From assembly GCA_000416085.1 (NCBI GenBank), contig KE356579.1, positions 1,658,607 through 1,676,440 on the forward strand: a DNA stretch of 17,834 nucleotides. Direction: 5' to 3'. Positions 7,713 through 14,593 of this stretch are shown piece after piece; within the stretch, counting starts at the first letter, position 1; each line of letters opens with the position of its first letter. This DNA comes from a halophilic archaeon J07HX64 (GTDB lineage: Archaea > Halobacteriota > Halobacteria > Halobacteriales > Haloarculaceae). Made by a program: the position numbers and the translations under genes. Under the pieces are notes generated by a model. The model was not told where the DNA came from and searched no databases. It saw nothing but the letters and a program-made list of their open reading frames with translations.

Positions 7713-8856
7713 CCTGGTCTTGGACTAAGCTCTCTAAGTTTTCTTCGCTCTCCTGCTCTATGTTGTCGATGTTGTCCTGTGCCTCGATCGCCACCTGCTG
7801 GAGCTCTTTTATTCGTGGAACGTCGTGAACCCCCGAGAGCAGTACCGACGAGGCAACGTTCGGTTCGTCGAGGGGGTAGTCACCGCCGCGGACCTCCATG
7901 CTCCCGGTCTGCTCCTCCAGCCACTTGCGCCCGCGCTCGATACCCTTTCGATTGAGATATTTCGACGGTCCAGACACCACGAGCAGGGCACGCTCTGCGC
8001 CCTGTATCTCACAGGGGAGTGTCAGCCGTCCGAGCGCGGCCTTCCGGACCAGCGACGTGATCCGGTTCGTCGTGTTCGCCGAGTCGGCGTCCCCGCTGTT
8101 GCTCCGGAACCGCGAGAGCAGGCCGCCCGACCCGTACTCGCGGACCTCCTCGGCGTCGTACCCGACTGTCGAGACGCCGCCACTCGCCAGCGTATTTATA
8201 ACCTCCGAGGAGTCGACCACACTCTCCGCGACCTCCTCCCTGGAACTCACCTCACCCGCACCAAACAGGACACCGAACCGCCGAACGATCTCCTCGTTTA
8301 TCTGGTCGTAGCCGCTCTCGACGGACTCGCCGGTCTTTCGCCAGGCGTCGTTGTCGAACACCAGCAGGTTGTCCACCTCCTGAACAAACGTCTTGAACGA
8401 CCGTGCCGCGTTCAGCGTGTAGATACCGCCCTCGTCACTGCCGGGAAGTATCCCGAGCCCGTACACCGGTTCCGTGTAGATCCGCTTGAGATGCTTCGCG
8501 AGCACCGGCGACCCGCCCGAACCGGTACCACCACCCAATCCCGCGATGATCAGAAACGCGTCGATCTCGTGAACCGGTACGTTATCGACTGCATCCTGTA
8601 TCTCGTCGATATCCTCCTCGGCGATCTCCGCGCCGAGCTCATTGTCCGCACCAACACCGTGACCCTTTACTCGGGCTTGGCCGATGAGTACCTGATTCTC
8701 CGACGGTATATACTCGAGACCGAGCAGGTCTGCCTCCGCCGTGTTGACGGCGATCGCCGACTGGACGATACTGCTGTCCGTGACCTGGTCGTACTCCAGG
8801 AACTTGTCGGCGATCTTCCCGCCCGCCTGCCCGAATCCAATCATCGCTAGTTTCAT
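7687..8856 (-). CDS. cetZ: CetZ-family tubulin-like GTPase
   Basis: CetZ proteins are archaeal tubulin/FtsZ relatives that polymerise with GTP and, in studied haloarchaea, control cell shape and motility-related rod formation. This 389-residue protein begins MKLAMIGFGQAGGKIADKFL, the usual CetZ N-terminus with the first glycine-rich nucleotide loop. The tubulin signature GGGTGSG is at residues 108-114, followed by GLGILPGSDEGGIYTLNAARS and the T7-like FDNDAW segment. The C-terminal domain is complete and ends in an acidic tail (QDQDDELDPLF). A longer frame extends upstream to 9039, but the ATG at 8856 gives the family N-terminus and has a TATA-like element 32-39 nt upstream. The length and start resemble the CetZ1 group; subfamily assignment needs a tree. 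Confidence 0.95.
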   Translation of the reverse strand: MKLAMIGFGQAGGKIADKFLEYDQVTDSSIVQSAIAVNTAEADLLGLEYIPSENQVLIGQARVKGHGVGADNELGAEIAEEDIDEIQDAVDNVPVHEIDAFLIIAGLGGGTGSGGSPVLAKHLKRIYTEPVYGLGILPGSDEGGIYTLNAARSFKTFVQEVDNLLVFDNDAWRKTGESVESGYDQINEEIVRRFGVLFGAGEVSSREEVAESVVDSSEVINTLASGGVSTVGYDAEEVREYGSGGLLSRFRSNSGDADSANTTNRITSLVRKAALGRLTLPCEIQGAERALLVVSGPSKYLNRKGIERGRKWLEEQTGSMEVRGGDYPLDEPNVASSVLLSGVHDVPRIKELQQVAIEAQDNIDNIEQESEENLESLVQDQDDELDPLF

Positions 8857-9220
8857 GATTATATGAGCGGGTGTAGACACCCGAGGGTTAAGTTCTTTCC
8901 CGTCTGACGAAAATGTCATATCGGCGATGCCAACAACCGGACAGCCGTAGCGCCCGGTACACCCACTGCAGCCAGAAAAACAGGACCGGAGGAACGAATC
9001 GGACACAGACCAGCACCGCACCGACGGGTGCGGCATCACCGTGGTGGAGTAACCGTGCGAGGGGCCGGTTCAAGATGACAACGGGGACACCGGCTGCCCG
9101 GTCAACAGACTCCGGGGGAGACCCCGGCGGACCTGTGATCCCGTCTCGCCTGCCGTCTGTCGACCACCGCCAGGCGGTCGAGTACCCAGCCCACAGATCT
9201 GTGACCGCCTGGATTCACAC
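8857..9220. other. Intergenic region between the epimerase and cetZ
   Basis: About 360 bp without a convincing gene. A 61-codon minus-strand frame (8888-9073) encodes a hydrophobic stretch (VRFVPPVLFFWLQWVYRAL), but it ends on the cetZ promoter and matches no family I can name with confidence. It could be debris of a membrane protein such as a prenyltransferase C-terminus; this is a weak guess. The rest contains the 3' flank of the epimerase gene and probably its terminator. Confidence 0.4.
8888..8895 (-). promoter_or_regulatory. Probable TATA element of cetZ
   Basis: The minus strand reads GAACTTAACC here, an AT-rich island 32-39 nt before the cetZ ATG, preceded by a purine stretch (GGGAAAGAA) that could serve as BRE. 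It would give a leader of only a few nt. Confidence 0.4.
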
Positions 9221-10357
9221 TCAGCGCCGCCGTGCCCCGGTTCCGCGCTCGACAGCCGCGAGGTCTATCTCACCGTCCGGGAGTGACAGACCCGTGCAGG
9301 GGTCCTCGGCGAGCAACAGTGCACCGTCGAGATCGGCGTACGTGACCAGCGGTGCGAGGTGTGCTGCACCGGCGATGGCGGCACCCGTCTCGACCATACA
9401 GCCCAGCATCACGTCGAGTCCACTCGCGTGGGCGGCCGCGATCTGCCGGCGGGCGGGCCCGAGACCGCCACACTTCATCAGCTTCACCACCACGACATCA
9501 ACCGCATCGGCGATGTCGGGTACGTCGGTCGCGGTCACACAGGACTCGTCGGCCGCCACGGGCATCGGGGCCGCCTCGGTCACCCGGGCCAGGCCGGCGT
9601 GGTCGTCCCCGGAGACTGGTTGTTCGAGCAGAGCCACACCGAGGTCATCGAGCCACGGTAGTGCCGCGAGCGCCTCGTCTGCGCTCCAGTCGCCGTTCGC
9701 GTCGACACGCAGGCTGGCGTCGGGTGCCGCCTCGCGCACCGCCCGCAACCGGGCGCGGTCGTCCCCGGTCCCGAGTTTGATCTTCAGCGCAGGGTAGCCG
9801 GCCGCCCCGGAGTCGCTTGCTGTCCCGGAGTCGCTTGCTGTCCCGGAGTCGCTTGCTGTCCCGGAGTCGCTTGCTGTCCCGGAGTCGCTTGCTGTCCGCC
9901 ACTCGCGTGCCCGCGCAGCCATCTCTTCCGGGTCGTCGATGCCGACGGTCACCGAGGTGGCGGGCGCACGCTCCGGGTCCAACCCCCACTCCCGGTAGAG
10001 TGGTTCGTCGCGCTGTCTGGCCACCAGGTCGTGGACCGCCACCGATACCCCTGCCCGAGCCGCGGCCTCGTCGGGGGCAATCTCGGCCAGTCGCCGCTCG
10101 ATTGTCTGCCACTCGCCCGGGTCGCCGACCGACTCGACGGCCGCGAGCAGGTCCGGCAGAGCCGCCGCGACGCTGTCACCGTCCTCGCCGTAGTACGCCG
10201 CGGGTGCGGCGCCGCCGATACCCACCCGCCCCGCTCGGTCTGTCACTGTCACGAGGTGGTTGGTCGTCTCGACTGTGCTCCCCCGGGAGATTGTGAACGC
10301 CGTATCGAGTTCGAGGTCGACACGCTCTGACGCTGTCGACGCGACCATCCTGTTCAT
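9221..10357 (-). CDS. Dipeptide epimerase (enolase superfamily)
   Basis: The protein is a mandelate racemase/muconate lactonizing-type barrel enzyme; close relatives epimerise L-Ala-D/L-Glu or other dipeptides. The N-terminal capping domain contains FTISRGSTVETTNHLVTVTD, with YYGED next to the active site. The barrel has the first lysine pair in LKIKLG, then the metal ligands in RVDANGDW, LLEQPV and ADESC, and the second lysine pair in KLMKCGGL. All catalytic positions are present. Residues of about 185-214 are five exact TASDSG repeats just before ALKIKLG, an insertion I do not expect in the family. Substrate is unknown; haloarchaea lack murein, so a peptide-scavenging role is likely. It starts 4 bp after the aldo/keto reductase stop and is probably its operon partner. 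The o-succinylbenzoate synthase (MenC) alternative is less likely given the N-terminus. Confidence 0.85.
   Translation of the reverse strand: MNRMVASTASERVDLELDTAFTISRGSTVETTNHLVTVTDRAGRVGIGGAAPAAYYGEDGDSVAAALPDLLAAVESVGDPGEWQTIERRLAEIAPDEAAARAGVSVAVHDLVARQRDEPLYREWGLDPERAPATSVTVGIDDPEEMAARAREWRTASDSGTASDSGTASDSGTASDSGTASDSGAAGYPALKIKLGTGDDRARLRAVREAAPDASLRVDANGDWSADEALAALPWLDDLGVALLEQPVSGDDHAGLARVTEAAPMPVAADESCVTATDVPDIADAVDVVVVKLMKCGGLGPARRQIAAAHASGLDVMLGCMVETGAAIAGAAHLAPLVTYADLDGALLLAEDPCTGLSLPDGEIDLAAVERGTGARRR
9807..9896 (-). repeat. Five perfect 18-bp tandem repeats inside the epimerase gene
   Basis: CCGGAGTCGCTTGCTGTC (plus strand) repeats at 9807, 9825, 9843, 9861 and 9879 without a mismatch. 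On the coding strand each unit encodes the hexapeptide TASDSG. Perfect identity between five copies in coding DNA points to recent replication slippage or unequal exchange. Copy number could vary between cells or strains while keeping frame. Confidence 0.97.
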
Positions 10358-10361
10358 CGCT

Positions 10362-11363
10362 CTACAGGAACCGCTCGAACGGGCCGTCGTGGGCGCCCTC
10401 GAGTCGGTCGAACTGGTCCTCGGAGAGGGTCACCGTCGCTGCACCGAGATTCTCCTCGAGCTGTTCGACGGTGCGCGCACCGATCAGCGGCGCGGTGAGG
10501 TCGGGGTGATGGGTCTGGTAGGCCAGTGCCACCTGTGCGGGTGTCGCACCGGTCTCCCCGGCAACGGCCCGGACGACGTCCAGTGTCTCGAAGTTCTCCT
10601 CGGTCAGGTACCGCTCGGACCACCGGTCCGAGTCCGAGGCGGTCGACTCCCCTGTGAGCCCCTCCTCACGTGTGTACTTGCCGGTGAGAAACCCCTGTGC
10701 GAGCGGGCTCCACGGGAACACCGCGAGCCCCTCGTCGCGACAGAAATCGAGGTACTCGCCCTCGATCTCGCGGTCCACCAGGTTGTACCGGGGCTGTGTC
10801 AGCGTGAACGGCTCCCGGTCGCGCTGGCGGGCCCGCTCGTTTGCCCGCGCCAGGCGCCAGCCGTCCGGCCGGAACGACGACGCCCCGAGATAGTGGACCC
10901 GTCCCGAACTGACGAACTCGTCGAGGGTCGCTGTGAACTCCCGACCGGGTGTCTCCTCGTCCCAGCGGTGGATGTACAGGATATCGAGATACTCCGTCCC
11001 GAGGCGGTCGAGGATCAGATCGAGCTGTCGCCGGAGATGTTTGCGGTTCAGCCCGCTCGCGTTCGGGTCGCCCTCGCGGGTAGACCAGTAGATCTTCGAC
11101 GCGATGACGAACTCCGACCGGTCACGGTCTGTCAGCCACTCACCGATCCAGCGCTCGCTGTCACCACCGCCGTAGACGTTCGCGGTGTCGATGAAGCGCC
11201 CGCCGGCGGCCTCGTAAGCCGACAGCAGTTCGTGGGCTGTCTCGCGGTCCGTCTCCAGATTACCCGCGGCTGTCTCGCGGCCGAACCGCCAGGTCCCGAA
11301 GGCGATCTCACTCACCTCGAGCCCCGTCTCTCCCATTCGAACAGTATCGAGTTCCAGGTCCAT
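10362..11363 (-). CDS. Aldo/keto reductase
   Basis: A 333-residue NADPH-dependent oxidoreductase of the aldo/keto reductase superfamily. The catalytic tetrad is complete: Asp59 and Tyr64 in GGRFIDTANVYGGGDSE, Lys90 in VIASKIYW, and His132 in LDILYIHRWD. The cofactor-binding half is present with YLGASSF, TLTQPRYNLVDR, FPWSPLAQGFLTGKY and the C-terminal PLIGARTVEQLEENL. The sequence resembles the YajO/Tas-like or potassium-channel beta-subunit-like branch, whose substrates are mostly unknown. The ATG at 11363 is plausible; a second ATG nine codons later is also possible. It lies downstream of the tRNA-Gln on the same strand and 4 bp before the epimerase gene. Confidence 0.9.
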   Translation of the reverse strand: MDLELDTVRMGETGLEVSEIAFGTWRFGRETAAGNLETDRETAHELLSAYEAAGGRFIDTANVYGGGDSERWIGEWLTDRDRSEFVIASKIYWSTREGDPNASGLNRKHLRRQLDLILDRLGTEYLDILYIHRWDEETPGREFTATLDEFVSSGRVHYLGASSFRPDGWRLARANERARQRDREPFTLTQPRYNLVDREIEGEYLDFCRDEGLAVFPWSPLAQGFLTGKYTREEGLTGESTASDSDRWSERYLTEENFETLDVVRAVAGETGATPAQVALAYQTHHPDLTAPLIGARTVEQLEENLGAATVTLSEDQFDRLEGAHDGPFERFL

Positions 11364-11444
11364 ACCTGGATGTAGGAGTGCCCACGCGAAAGAGTGTTCG
11401 GAACGACCCTTGACCGGATGTCGAACTGGTGTGCCAGCTAAAGC

Positions 11445-11510
11445 GGAGAGATATAGAAAGAAACGGAACAGAAGGACGGTACAAACGGAACAGAAAGAAA
11501 TGGAACAAAC
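11445..11510 (-). terminator. Pyrimidine-rich tract downstream of the tRNA-Gln gene
   Basis: On the minus strand the DNA 3' of the tRNA is a long series of T runs (TTTGTTCC, TTTCTTTCTG, CCGTTTG). Archaeal transcripts commonly stop at oligo-T tracts, so this is a plausible tRNA terminator. On the plus strand it shows a 13-bp direct repeat, AAACGGAACAGAA, at 11461-11473 and 11483-11495, with a degenerate third copy at 11498-11510. Confidence 0.5.
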
Positions 11511-11517
11511 GCCAGGA

Positions 11518-11621
11518 TAGTCCCGCCTAGATTCGAACTAGGGTCGCGAGCCGTTTCCCGGAACGAGTGTGTCTCGGTTCCGCCCAGAAGCTCGCAGGAT
11601 TGGCCACTACCCCACGGGACT
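11518..11621 (-). tRNA. tRNA-Gln(CUG) with an intron
   Basis: The mature 5' end AGTCCCG at 11621 pairs with CGGGACT, and the discriminator base is A at 11518. The T arm CCTAG-TTCGAAT-CTAGG, the D arm and a 5-bp anticodon stem CGAGC/GCTCG are all present. The anticodon CUG is at 11585-11587. Removing a 31-nt intron leaves a loop TTCTGGG and a 73-nt tRNA. The weak A1-U72 first pair is the identity feature of archaeal tRNA-Gln, which is charged through Glu-tRNA-Gln and the GatDE amidotransferase. CCA is not encoded. No strong TATA box at a standard distance is obvious upstream. Confidence 0.95.
11553..11583 (-). other. 31-nt tRNA intron at position 37/38 with a bulge-helix-bulge
   Basis: The exon-intron boundaries fit the archaeal splicing-endonuclease motif. 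TTCT (exon 1) pairs with GGAA (intron) as a 4-bp helix flanked by 3-nt bulges GGG and ACG, with cuts after the second base of each bulge. The intron itself closes as a 6-bp hairpin CGGAAC/GTTCCG. Position 37/38 is the canonical site, and a 31-nt intron in tRNA-Gln is known from haloarchaea, though the studied Haloferax case I recall is the UUG isoacceptor. Confidence 0.9.
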
Positions 11622-11818
11622 CTACTTTCATATACCGGCGGGTCACACTTAGTTGTGTCGTAATCCTGCTGCCCGGTGTCGGTCACACGCCGCGTGTCGG
11701 CGTCATTCGCCCCCTCAGACCGCCCTCCAGACAGGTCGGCAGAGACGACCGAACGGGTCTGTGAGGCGATGGTCGGTCCGACTGTGGGTTTATACTACCG
11801 GGCATCGAACAACCCCGT
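11622..11818. other. Divergent region between tRNA-Gln and the acetyltransferase
   Basis: No gene is supported here. It holds the tRNA upstream region (an AT-rich CATATA at about 11629 is too close to the mature end to be a normal TATA box) and the promoter of the acetyltransferase near 11789. Confidence 0.4.
11789..11794 (+). promoter_or_regulatory. TATA box of the GNAT acetyltransferase
   Basis: TTTATA lies 25-30 nt before the ATG at 11819, the classical haloarchaeal spacing for a leaderless transcript. Confidence 0.7.
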
Positions 11819-12544
11819 ATGGAAATACGAGAGGCAGACGTACGGGATCGCCCGGCAATCAGGGACGTCGCCCGCCGGTCGCTGGAGGCATCGTACTCCC
11901 TGGGACCGCGGGCGATCACCGGCGCAATCGAGGAGTGGTACGACGAGAGCCGCCTGCGGGATATCGTCTCCGACGACGACAAACTGATGCTGGTCGCCGA
12001 CGACGGCGGGCGGGTCGTCGGGTTCTCCGAGAGTGTCGTCACCGGCGAGCAGACCGCACAGCTGCTGTGGCTGCACATCGACCCCGATTACCGGGGGGAG
12101 GGACACGGTCAGCGGCTGTTCGACGCGACCCGGGAACGCCTCGGCGGGTCCGGCATCGACACACTCCAGGGGCGTGTGCTCGCGGACAACCAGGTCGGCA
12201 CCGCGTTCTACGAGGCACAGGGGCTCACACACGTCGGCGAGGAGGAGGTCAAAATAAACGGGACGAGCTACACCGAGTACGTCTACGCCGATGTCGACGA
12301 GGACGGTATCGAGGCGCTCGAGACCGACAGCAGAACTGTCTACGTCAACCACAATAGCACAGAGACCGGTTCGATTGCACCGTTCCACGTGGTCTACACC
12401 GAACCCGGTCACGAGGAGATCTACGGCTACTGGTGTTCGCGGTGTGGCGACCTCGCGAACGCGATGGACGCGATGGGCCGCATCCAGTGTGACGGCTGCG
12501 GAAACGCCCGCAAACCGACCCGCTGGGACGCCGCCTATCTCTAG
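11819..12544 (+). CDS. GNAT-family N-acetyltransferase with a C-terminal zinc ribbon
   Basis: The first ~165 residues form a GNAT domain: MEIREADVRDRPAIRDVAR, then acetyl-CoA-binding motif A in LHIDPDYRGEGHGQRLFD and motif B in GRVLADNQVGTAFYEAQGL. A second part (about 166-241) ends in a zinc ribbon with Cys206, Cys209, Cys224 and Cys227 (CSRCG...CDGCGN), separated from the GNAT domain by VYVNHNSTETGSIAPFHVV. The GNAT-plus-ribbon layout recurs in haloarchaea as I recall; the substrate is unknown. The ribbon may bind nucleic acid or a protein partner (inference). The start is fixed by the TATA box 25-30 nt upstream. Standing alone between a tRNA and a pseudogene, it has no operon partner. Confidence 0.88.
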   Translation: MEIREADVRDRPAIRDVARRSLEASYSLGPRAITGAIEEWYDESRLRDIVSDDDKLMLVADDGGRVVGFSESVVTGEQTAQLLWLHIDPDYRGEGHGQRLFDATRERLGGSGIDTLQGRVLADNQVGTAFYEAQGLTHVGEEEVKINGTSYTEYVYADVDEDGIEALETDSRTVYVNHNSTETGSIAPFHVVYTEPGHEEIYGYWCSRCGDLANAMDAMGRIQCDGCGNARKPTRWDAAYL

Positions 12545-12577
12545 ACTGTCGCCGGTGCATCGGCCGGGGACGCCTCC

Positions 12578-13120
12578 TCACCCCCGGCGCCGGGGAACTG
12601 TTCCGAGGCCCGAGAGACCGCTCCACGGCACCGGTATCGAGTGAAGCACCAGCACAGTCCCCAGAGACGCACAGACGATCGTGAGCGCGGCGATGGTACC
12701 GAACTGCTGGAGCGCCGGCAGGATGTCGACGAGGACTGTCCCGAACCCGCCGATGCTGGTGACAGCACTCCCTGGCAGTGCGCCGGCGGTGCCGGTGACG
12801 GCCGTTCCCGGCGCTGTCCAGATGTTCTCCTGTCTGCGGAACCCCGATTCGTAGCGGGTGCTGATGTCGATGCTGTCGGCGATACCCGGCCCGACTGTCA
12901 ACGCTACGAGTGGCCTCGTCAGCGCGTTGAGTAACATCCCGATCAGCCACGTCGTCCCGAGTATTCAGGTGATCGAGAGCAGCACCCACAACAGTGTCAC
13001 GAGGCCAAGCGAGACCAGGTTGCCGGTCAACCGGTCGGTGATCCCGGGGAACACGAACACCGCCACCAGCGTGACGAGTCGAGTCTCGAACTCCGACTGA
13101 TCTGTGCCCTCTATCAACCA
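12578..13120 (-). pseudogene. Decayed MMPL/RND-type exporter, C-terminal part only
   Basis: The minus strand reads ETRLVTLVAVFVFPGITDRL, LVTLLWVLLSI, an in-frame TGA at 12965-12967, then ILGTTWLIGMLLNALTR, ALTVGPGIADSIDISTRYE, VTGTAGALPGSAVTSIGGFG and ILPALQQFGTIAALTIVCA. This is the last membrane block of the SSD/MMPL family, whose intact form reads ..LTIGIGVDYSIHISERYE... and ..GSAATTVGGFG...LPALQQFGI... The TGA replaces what is probably a tryptophan or serine codon. The protein should have about 750 or more residues, so most of the N-terminal half is gone. Such proteins export lipids or other hydrophobic compounds. Substitutions at the conserved Asp (GVDYSIHIS to GIADSIDIS) also suggest relaxed selection. 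Confidence 0.8.
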
Positions 13121-13426
13121 CTACTGGCAGACGAGCGGCGGCTGTCGCTGCTCGGCGGTTTCGGTCGGGCCCGCCAACTCCTCGAAGAAACCGAAACAGG
13201 CCTCCAACGGAAACTGTTCGACCCCGAGGAAGTCTGTTGTGAGTGTCCGCTGCTTGTCGGTCGGTGACGCGAACACATCCGGATCGACCGACGCCCGTTC
13301 GCCCACGAACCGGTCGAACGGCACAGATAATGTAACGATAGCCTGCCGATGTGTCGTCGGCGCCACCGCACGCCTCGGGAGACTCGTTATTACTCCGTTC
13401 ACCACCTGTTCTTGCGTCGGACACAT
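13121..13426 (-). pseudogene. Unrecognised ORF in frame with the exporter remnant
   Basis: A 101-codon frame begins MCPTQEQVVNGVITSLPRRA and ends with TAG at 13121-13123. It is in the same frame as the exporter remnant downstream and contains TLSVPFDRFVGE, DPDVFASPTDKQRTLTTDFL and LEACFGFFEELAGP. I recognise no family, and it does not look like the exporter's periplasmic domain. It could be the decayed middle of the same gene, a fused unrelated fragment, or a small independent gene. No good TATA box is seen at 25-35 nt before the ATG. Confidence 0.35.
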
Positions 13427-13546
13427 CGGGCCGTATCACAGGGTCACAGAGTATAGCTGTTGATACTCACCACTCACAAGATTATGTGAACTGTACACAC
13501 AGGATGTAACGATAACACCGTCTGTGATCCTGTCTAGGAGAGTCGC
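13427..13546. other. AT-richer intergenic stretch
   Basis: Lower GC than the surroundings. It includes the second copy of an 11-bp direct repeat (ATGTAACGATA at 13504-13514; the first is at 13330-13340). No gene is seen. Confidence 0.4.
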
Positions 13547-14232
13547 TCAGTTGCCGAACCCGCGGAGACGGTGTGCGACCCGGCGGTGGACGCCGCCGGC
13601 GAACTGGCGGGCACTGATCCGCCAGGGCGTCCGGTGACCCTCGACGACGGTGTGGCCCTGGCGTATCTCCGCCAGGATGGCCGCCGCCGTTTTCTCCTCC
13701 GGGTCGACCTTCGTGACCGCCTGCCCCGCCATCTCCGCGATGTGGGCGTCACTGCCGGCGGTCATCGGGAGGTCACGTTTGCCGGCAAACCGCCGGGCCT
13801 GCCGGTTCGACCAACCGGTGAGCAGCCGCGAGTTGTACACCTCGATGGCATCTGCGGTGGCGAGTTCGTCGCGGTCGATCTGGGCCAGCACACCGTGGCG
13901 CAGTTCCTGAAACGGATGCGGGACGACTGCCAGCCCTCCGGCCTCGTGGATACGGGCGAGTGTGTCCCCGAACGTCAGCGCCGGTGGGATCCGGTCCTCG
14001 ATGCCGAGCGCGAGTATGTGCCCCGCGGCAGTCGATATCTCGACACCCGGGATCCCGACGAGACCGTACAACGGCGCGCGCTCGACAGCCTCAAGACTCG
14101 CCTGGATATCGTCGTGGTCGGTGACCGCGATCGCGTCCAACCCGACGGCTGCGGCTGCTCTAGCAGGAGGTCGACCGGGTCGCGCCCGTCGTACGAGCGC
14201 TCTGAGTGGCAGTGTAATTCGACGGAAAGCAC
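13547..14232 (-). pseudogene. PHP-domain metal-dependent phosphoesterase, frameshifted after codon 26
   Basis: From the GTG at 14232 the frame reads MLSVELHCHSERSYDGRDPV then DLLLEQ. The rest of the protein continues in another frame as AAAVGLDAIAVTDHDDIQ. One missing G after the CAG codon at 14155-14157 joins the two into a 228-residue protein. All metal-binding motifs of the PHP family are present: HCH, TDHD, GVEIS, PHPF with the nearby H, and SDAH near the C-terminus. These proteins hydrolyse phosphoesters; TrpH-like members cleave 3',5'-nucleoside bisphosphates. A longer open frame extending to 14350 joins non-family sequence and should not be used as the start. A T-rich TATA-like element (TTTTTGTA) lies 24-33 nt upstream. 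Everything but the single base looks functional, so a sequencing error is a real alternative. Confidence 0.85.
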
Positions 14233-14255
14233 TTTTTATATGTAATCTCCTCGCG

Positions 14256-14264
14256 TACAAAAAT
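14256..14264 (-). promoter_or_regulatory. Probable TATA element of the PHP gene
   Basis: The minus strand reads ATTTTTGTA about 24-33 nt before the GTG. A closer TATA-like string (TATAAAA, 8 nt before the GTG) is too near the start to serve this gene unless translation begins further inside. Confidence 0.4.
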
Positions 14265-14553
14265 CTATCCTGATTCGACGAGCGTCTCCCGTCTGCCCGG
14301 CGGGTGACAGACGCCCGGAAGCGTTGTTGAGTGTGAGAGCCCGGCACCAACTGGTTCGAGAGCTACCGGGTCCCCCCGTCACGGGAGCGGACTGCCCCCG
14401 ACGGTCCTCACACTGTTTGGTGGGTGTAAGAACAGGCCCCGAAATTGTTCCTATCTGATATGTGTCGCCGCCGGTAGTACCAGGCCAGAGACCACAGTTC
14501 AAAGTACCTGCGGAATAAAAGGTAATATCGAATGCAGTCTCACCGAGACACCC

Positions 14554-14575
14554 ACCGCGAGCGGACTCTCGCGGT
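14554..14575 (+). promoter_or_regulatory. Perfect 8-bp hairpin in the lipoprotein leader
   Basis: ACCGCGAG (14554-14561) and CTCGCGGT (14568-14575) are exact reverse complements around a 6-nt loop, ending 18 nt before the ATG. It could be a leader structure affecting translation, or an operator-like palindrome. No T run follows, so it does not look like a terminator. Confidence 0.45.
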
Positions 14576-14593
14576 TGCAATCGCCGGCCAAGG

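Larger units (their letters stand above)
14233..14593. other. Structured intergenic region between divergent PHP and lipoprotein genes
   Basis: No ORF with family character. The stretch holds several potential stems. CGTCTG-CCC at 14290-14298 pairs with GGG...CAGACG up to 14313, and AGTGTGAG at 14330-14337 pairs with CTCACACT at 14407-14414. AATAAAA at 14514-14520 may be the TATA box of the lipoprotein gene, giving a leader of about 50 nt. A small RNA is possible but not demonstrated. Confidence 0.35.

Noticed and set aside
8888..9073. A 61-codon hydrophobic ORF upstream of cetZ
   Set aside because: It runs into the cetZ promoter and has no recognisable family; a MenA-like C-terminus was considered but the match is too weak.
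9807..9896. CRISPR array
   Set aside because: The 18-bp units are directly adjacent with no spacers and are in frame inside a gene.
9221..10357. MenC (o-succinylbenzoate synthase) as the identity of the enolase-superfamily protein
   Set aside because: The N-terminal FTISRGSTVETTNHL and the KLMKCGG context fit dipeptide epimerases better, and no other menaquinone gene lies beside it.
14281..14330. Possible SRP RNA helix 8 (a CGCCCGGAAGCG-like string)
   Set aside because: The GGAAGCG resemblance is short, and the required surrounding stems and GGAG-type asymmetric loop are absent.
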